From NCBI RefSeq assembly GCF_024436055.1, contig NZ_JANFNH010000030.1:1-64000 (forward strand): DNA of 64,000 bases, given 5' to 3'. The notes under the pieces are model-generated. The model was not told the DNA's origin and searched no databases. It was given only the letters and a program-made list of their open reading frames with translations. Positions 63,087 through 64,000 of the stretch are shown here, one piece after another (positions within the stretch are counted from its first letter, which is position 1; each line of letters opens with the position of its first letter). This stretch comes from Streptantibioticus rubrisoli (GTDB taxonomy: Bacteria; Actinomycetota; Actinomycetes; Streptomycetales; Streptomycetaceae). The translations under genes were made by a program, and so were the position numbers.

Positions 63087-63830
63087 GTGCCCGCACGCCG
63101 GGCGGTTTTCGTGAGCGGTGGGTATCTCGCGTACCGCGAGTTCGCGCTGGAATTCCCGGCCGATCTGCGGCTTGGGCTCAATCTTGGTTTCTACCGCACA
63201 TTTGCCGTGCCGAGTATCGCGGCCGTTCTCGCCGGGACGGGAAAGATGGTCGCGCGGCCGAAGGAGCGGGCCAAGGCTACCGGCACCCTGATGTTCACGT
63301 TGATCGAGCGCGGGATGGACGGGCCCGACGGGCGGCTGGCGGTGGCGCAGTTGAAGCGGACGCATGCCCGACTCGCCGTGGGGAACGACGAGTTCGTCTA
63401 TGTGCTGGCGGCGTTCTGCGTAACGCCCGTGCGGTGGATCGACGCTCATGGGCGGCGGAAGACCACGGTGGGCGAGAAGCGCGCGGCCCACGGCTTCTAC
63501 GCGGAACTGGGCGCCAGGATGGGCATTGAAGGAGTGCCCGATTCGTTCGACGCCTTGGCCGACTGGATGGATGACTTCGAGCGGCGGGCGTTCGCCGTAA
63601 CGCCGGAGGGGCGCGCACTGTGGGGTGCCACGCGGGGGCTGCTGGCCGGGCGGTTTCCCAGGCCGTTGGCTCCGTTGGTGCGGGCGGCGGCTGATGCGCT
63701 GCTTGACGATCGGCTGCGCGACGCGCTCGCAACTCCCCGGCCCTCGGCCGCCGTTCGGATGCTGCTGGCCACCGTGCTGGCGGCCCGTGCCCGGTGGTGG
63801 CGGCTCATCGCCAGTGGGCGGGGCGGCTGA
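63087..63830 (+). CDS. Oxygenase MpaB family (DUF2236)
   Basis: 247 residues. DUF2236 features: ADLRLGLNLGFYRTFAVPS, THARLAVGNDEFVYVLAAF, WIDAHGRRKTT and FYAELGARMGIEGVP. Members are haem-dependent oxygenases (latex-clearing-protein-like). GTG 63087; GTG 63111 is an alternative start. Confidence 0.82.
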   Translation: MPARRAVFVSGGYLAYREFALEFPADLRLGLNLGFYRTFAVPSIAAVLAGTGKMVARPKERAKATGTLMFTLIERGMDGPDGRLAVAQLKRTHARLAVGNDEFVYVLAAFCVTPVRWIDAHGRRKTTVGEKRAAHGFYAELGARMGIEGVPDSFDALADWMDDFERRAFAVTPEGRALWGATRGLLAGRFPRPLAPLVRAAADALLDDRLRDALATPRPSAAVRMLLATVLAARARWWRLIASGRGG

Positions 63831-64000
63831 CCGTCACCGGAAGTTTTGTGCTGGCGTCGCCCTTGGCGGCGTTGAGTTGGGGCTGGGTCAGGAAGATACT
63901 TCCGGTCAGGTCGGCGCCGTGCAGGCTGGCGTCACGGAAGTCCGCGCCGATGAGGTCGGCGGTCCTCAGGTCAGCGCCGGTCAGGTCGGCGGCTATCAGG
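63805..64000 (-). CDS. Pentapeptide-repeat protein (5' end outside window)
   Basis: 65 C-terminal codons, open to the window edge. Repeats ADLTG, ADLRT, ADLIG, ADFRD and ASLHG are A(D/N)LxX units of a right-handed beta-helix. Overlaps the convergent MpaB gene by 26 bp. Confidence 0.9.
   Translation of the reverse strand, partial: LIAADLTGADLRTADLIGADFRDASLHGADLTGSIFLTQPQLNAAKGDASTKLPVTVSRPAHWR

Overview
The window is about 70% G+C actinobacterial DNA, almost certainly Streptomyces. It has a homodimeric-type pyruvate dehydrogenase E1, a TerD/DUF475 tellurium-type cluster next to an AhpE peroxiredoxin and a DUF3052 gene, FmdB, DUF4383 and DUF6215 proteins, and integrated plasmid-like elements (actinomycete integrative and conjugative elements, AICEs) with Spd/Tra genes.

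Left chromosomal part (1-23931). In order: a pirin fragment, a serine hydrolase, a MerR regulator with an aldo/keto reductase, a secreted-type DUF1023 hydrolase, a divergent TetR/MFS-exporter pair with matching operators, aceE, DUF3052, ahpE, and a stress cluster. That cluster holds two TerD genes, a TerC-like DUF475 membrane protein, a longer TerD-related protein, a proline-rich TerD protein, a fused double phosphoribosyltransferase/TRSP protein and a HAD phosphatase. A kinase, an O-methyltransferase, DUF4383, FmdB, a coiled-coil protein and a broken DUF4097 gene follow, ending at tRNA-Val(UAC).

AICE array (23887-58626). Two AICEs sit in tandem in the 3' half of the tRNA gene. The tRNA-derived core occurs three times (23887, 45813, 58584). 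Each element starts with a convergent tyrosine integrase and its coupled xis. Each has paired integrase arm-type sites at identical distances from the cores (36/49 bp on the left, 105/118 bp on the right), but the arm sequence differs (TGACGG in element 1, TGACAT in element 2). Element 1 (about 22 kb) looks intact: int, xis, an iteron-like region, a Prim-Pol/DUF3631 replication module, SSB, TraB-type translocase, membrane and spread proteins, a GGDEF diguanylate cyclase and a GntR regulator. Its cargo is a NB-ARC/WD40 STAND protein paired with an ARMT1-like DUF89 phosphatase, a membrane protein, a transposase fragment and a lactococcin-972-like bacteriocin. Element 2 (about 13 kb) looks decayed: its RepSA gene has an in-frame TGA, a Nudix gene has an in-frame TAG, and there is an IS630 remnant. 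It keeps int, xis, SpdD, TraB, an XRE regulator with repeated operators and an ATPase operon. A relic right end inside it (56871-57025) suggests stepwise accretion.

Right chromosomal part (58627-64000). The stranded native tRNA terminator, CsbD, a Ku-like tail, LysE, DUF6215, a lipoprotein, an MpaB/DUF2236 protein and a partial pentapeptide-repeat protein.

The strongest candidate for an undescribed system is the STAND + DUF89 phosphatase pair at 38195-42874. All family assignments come from reading motifs by eye; no database search was run.
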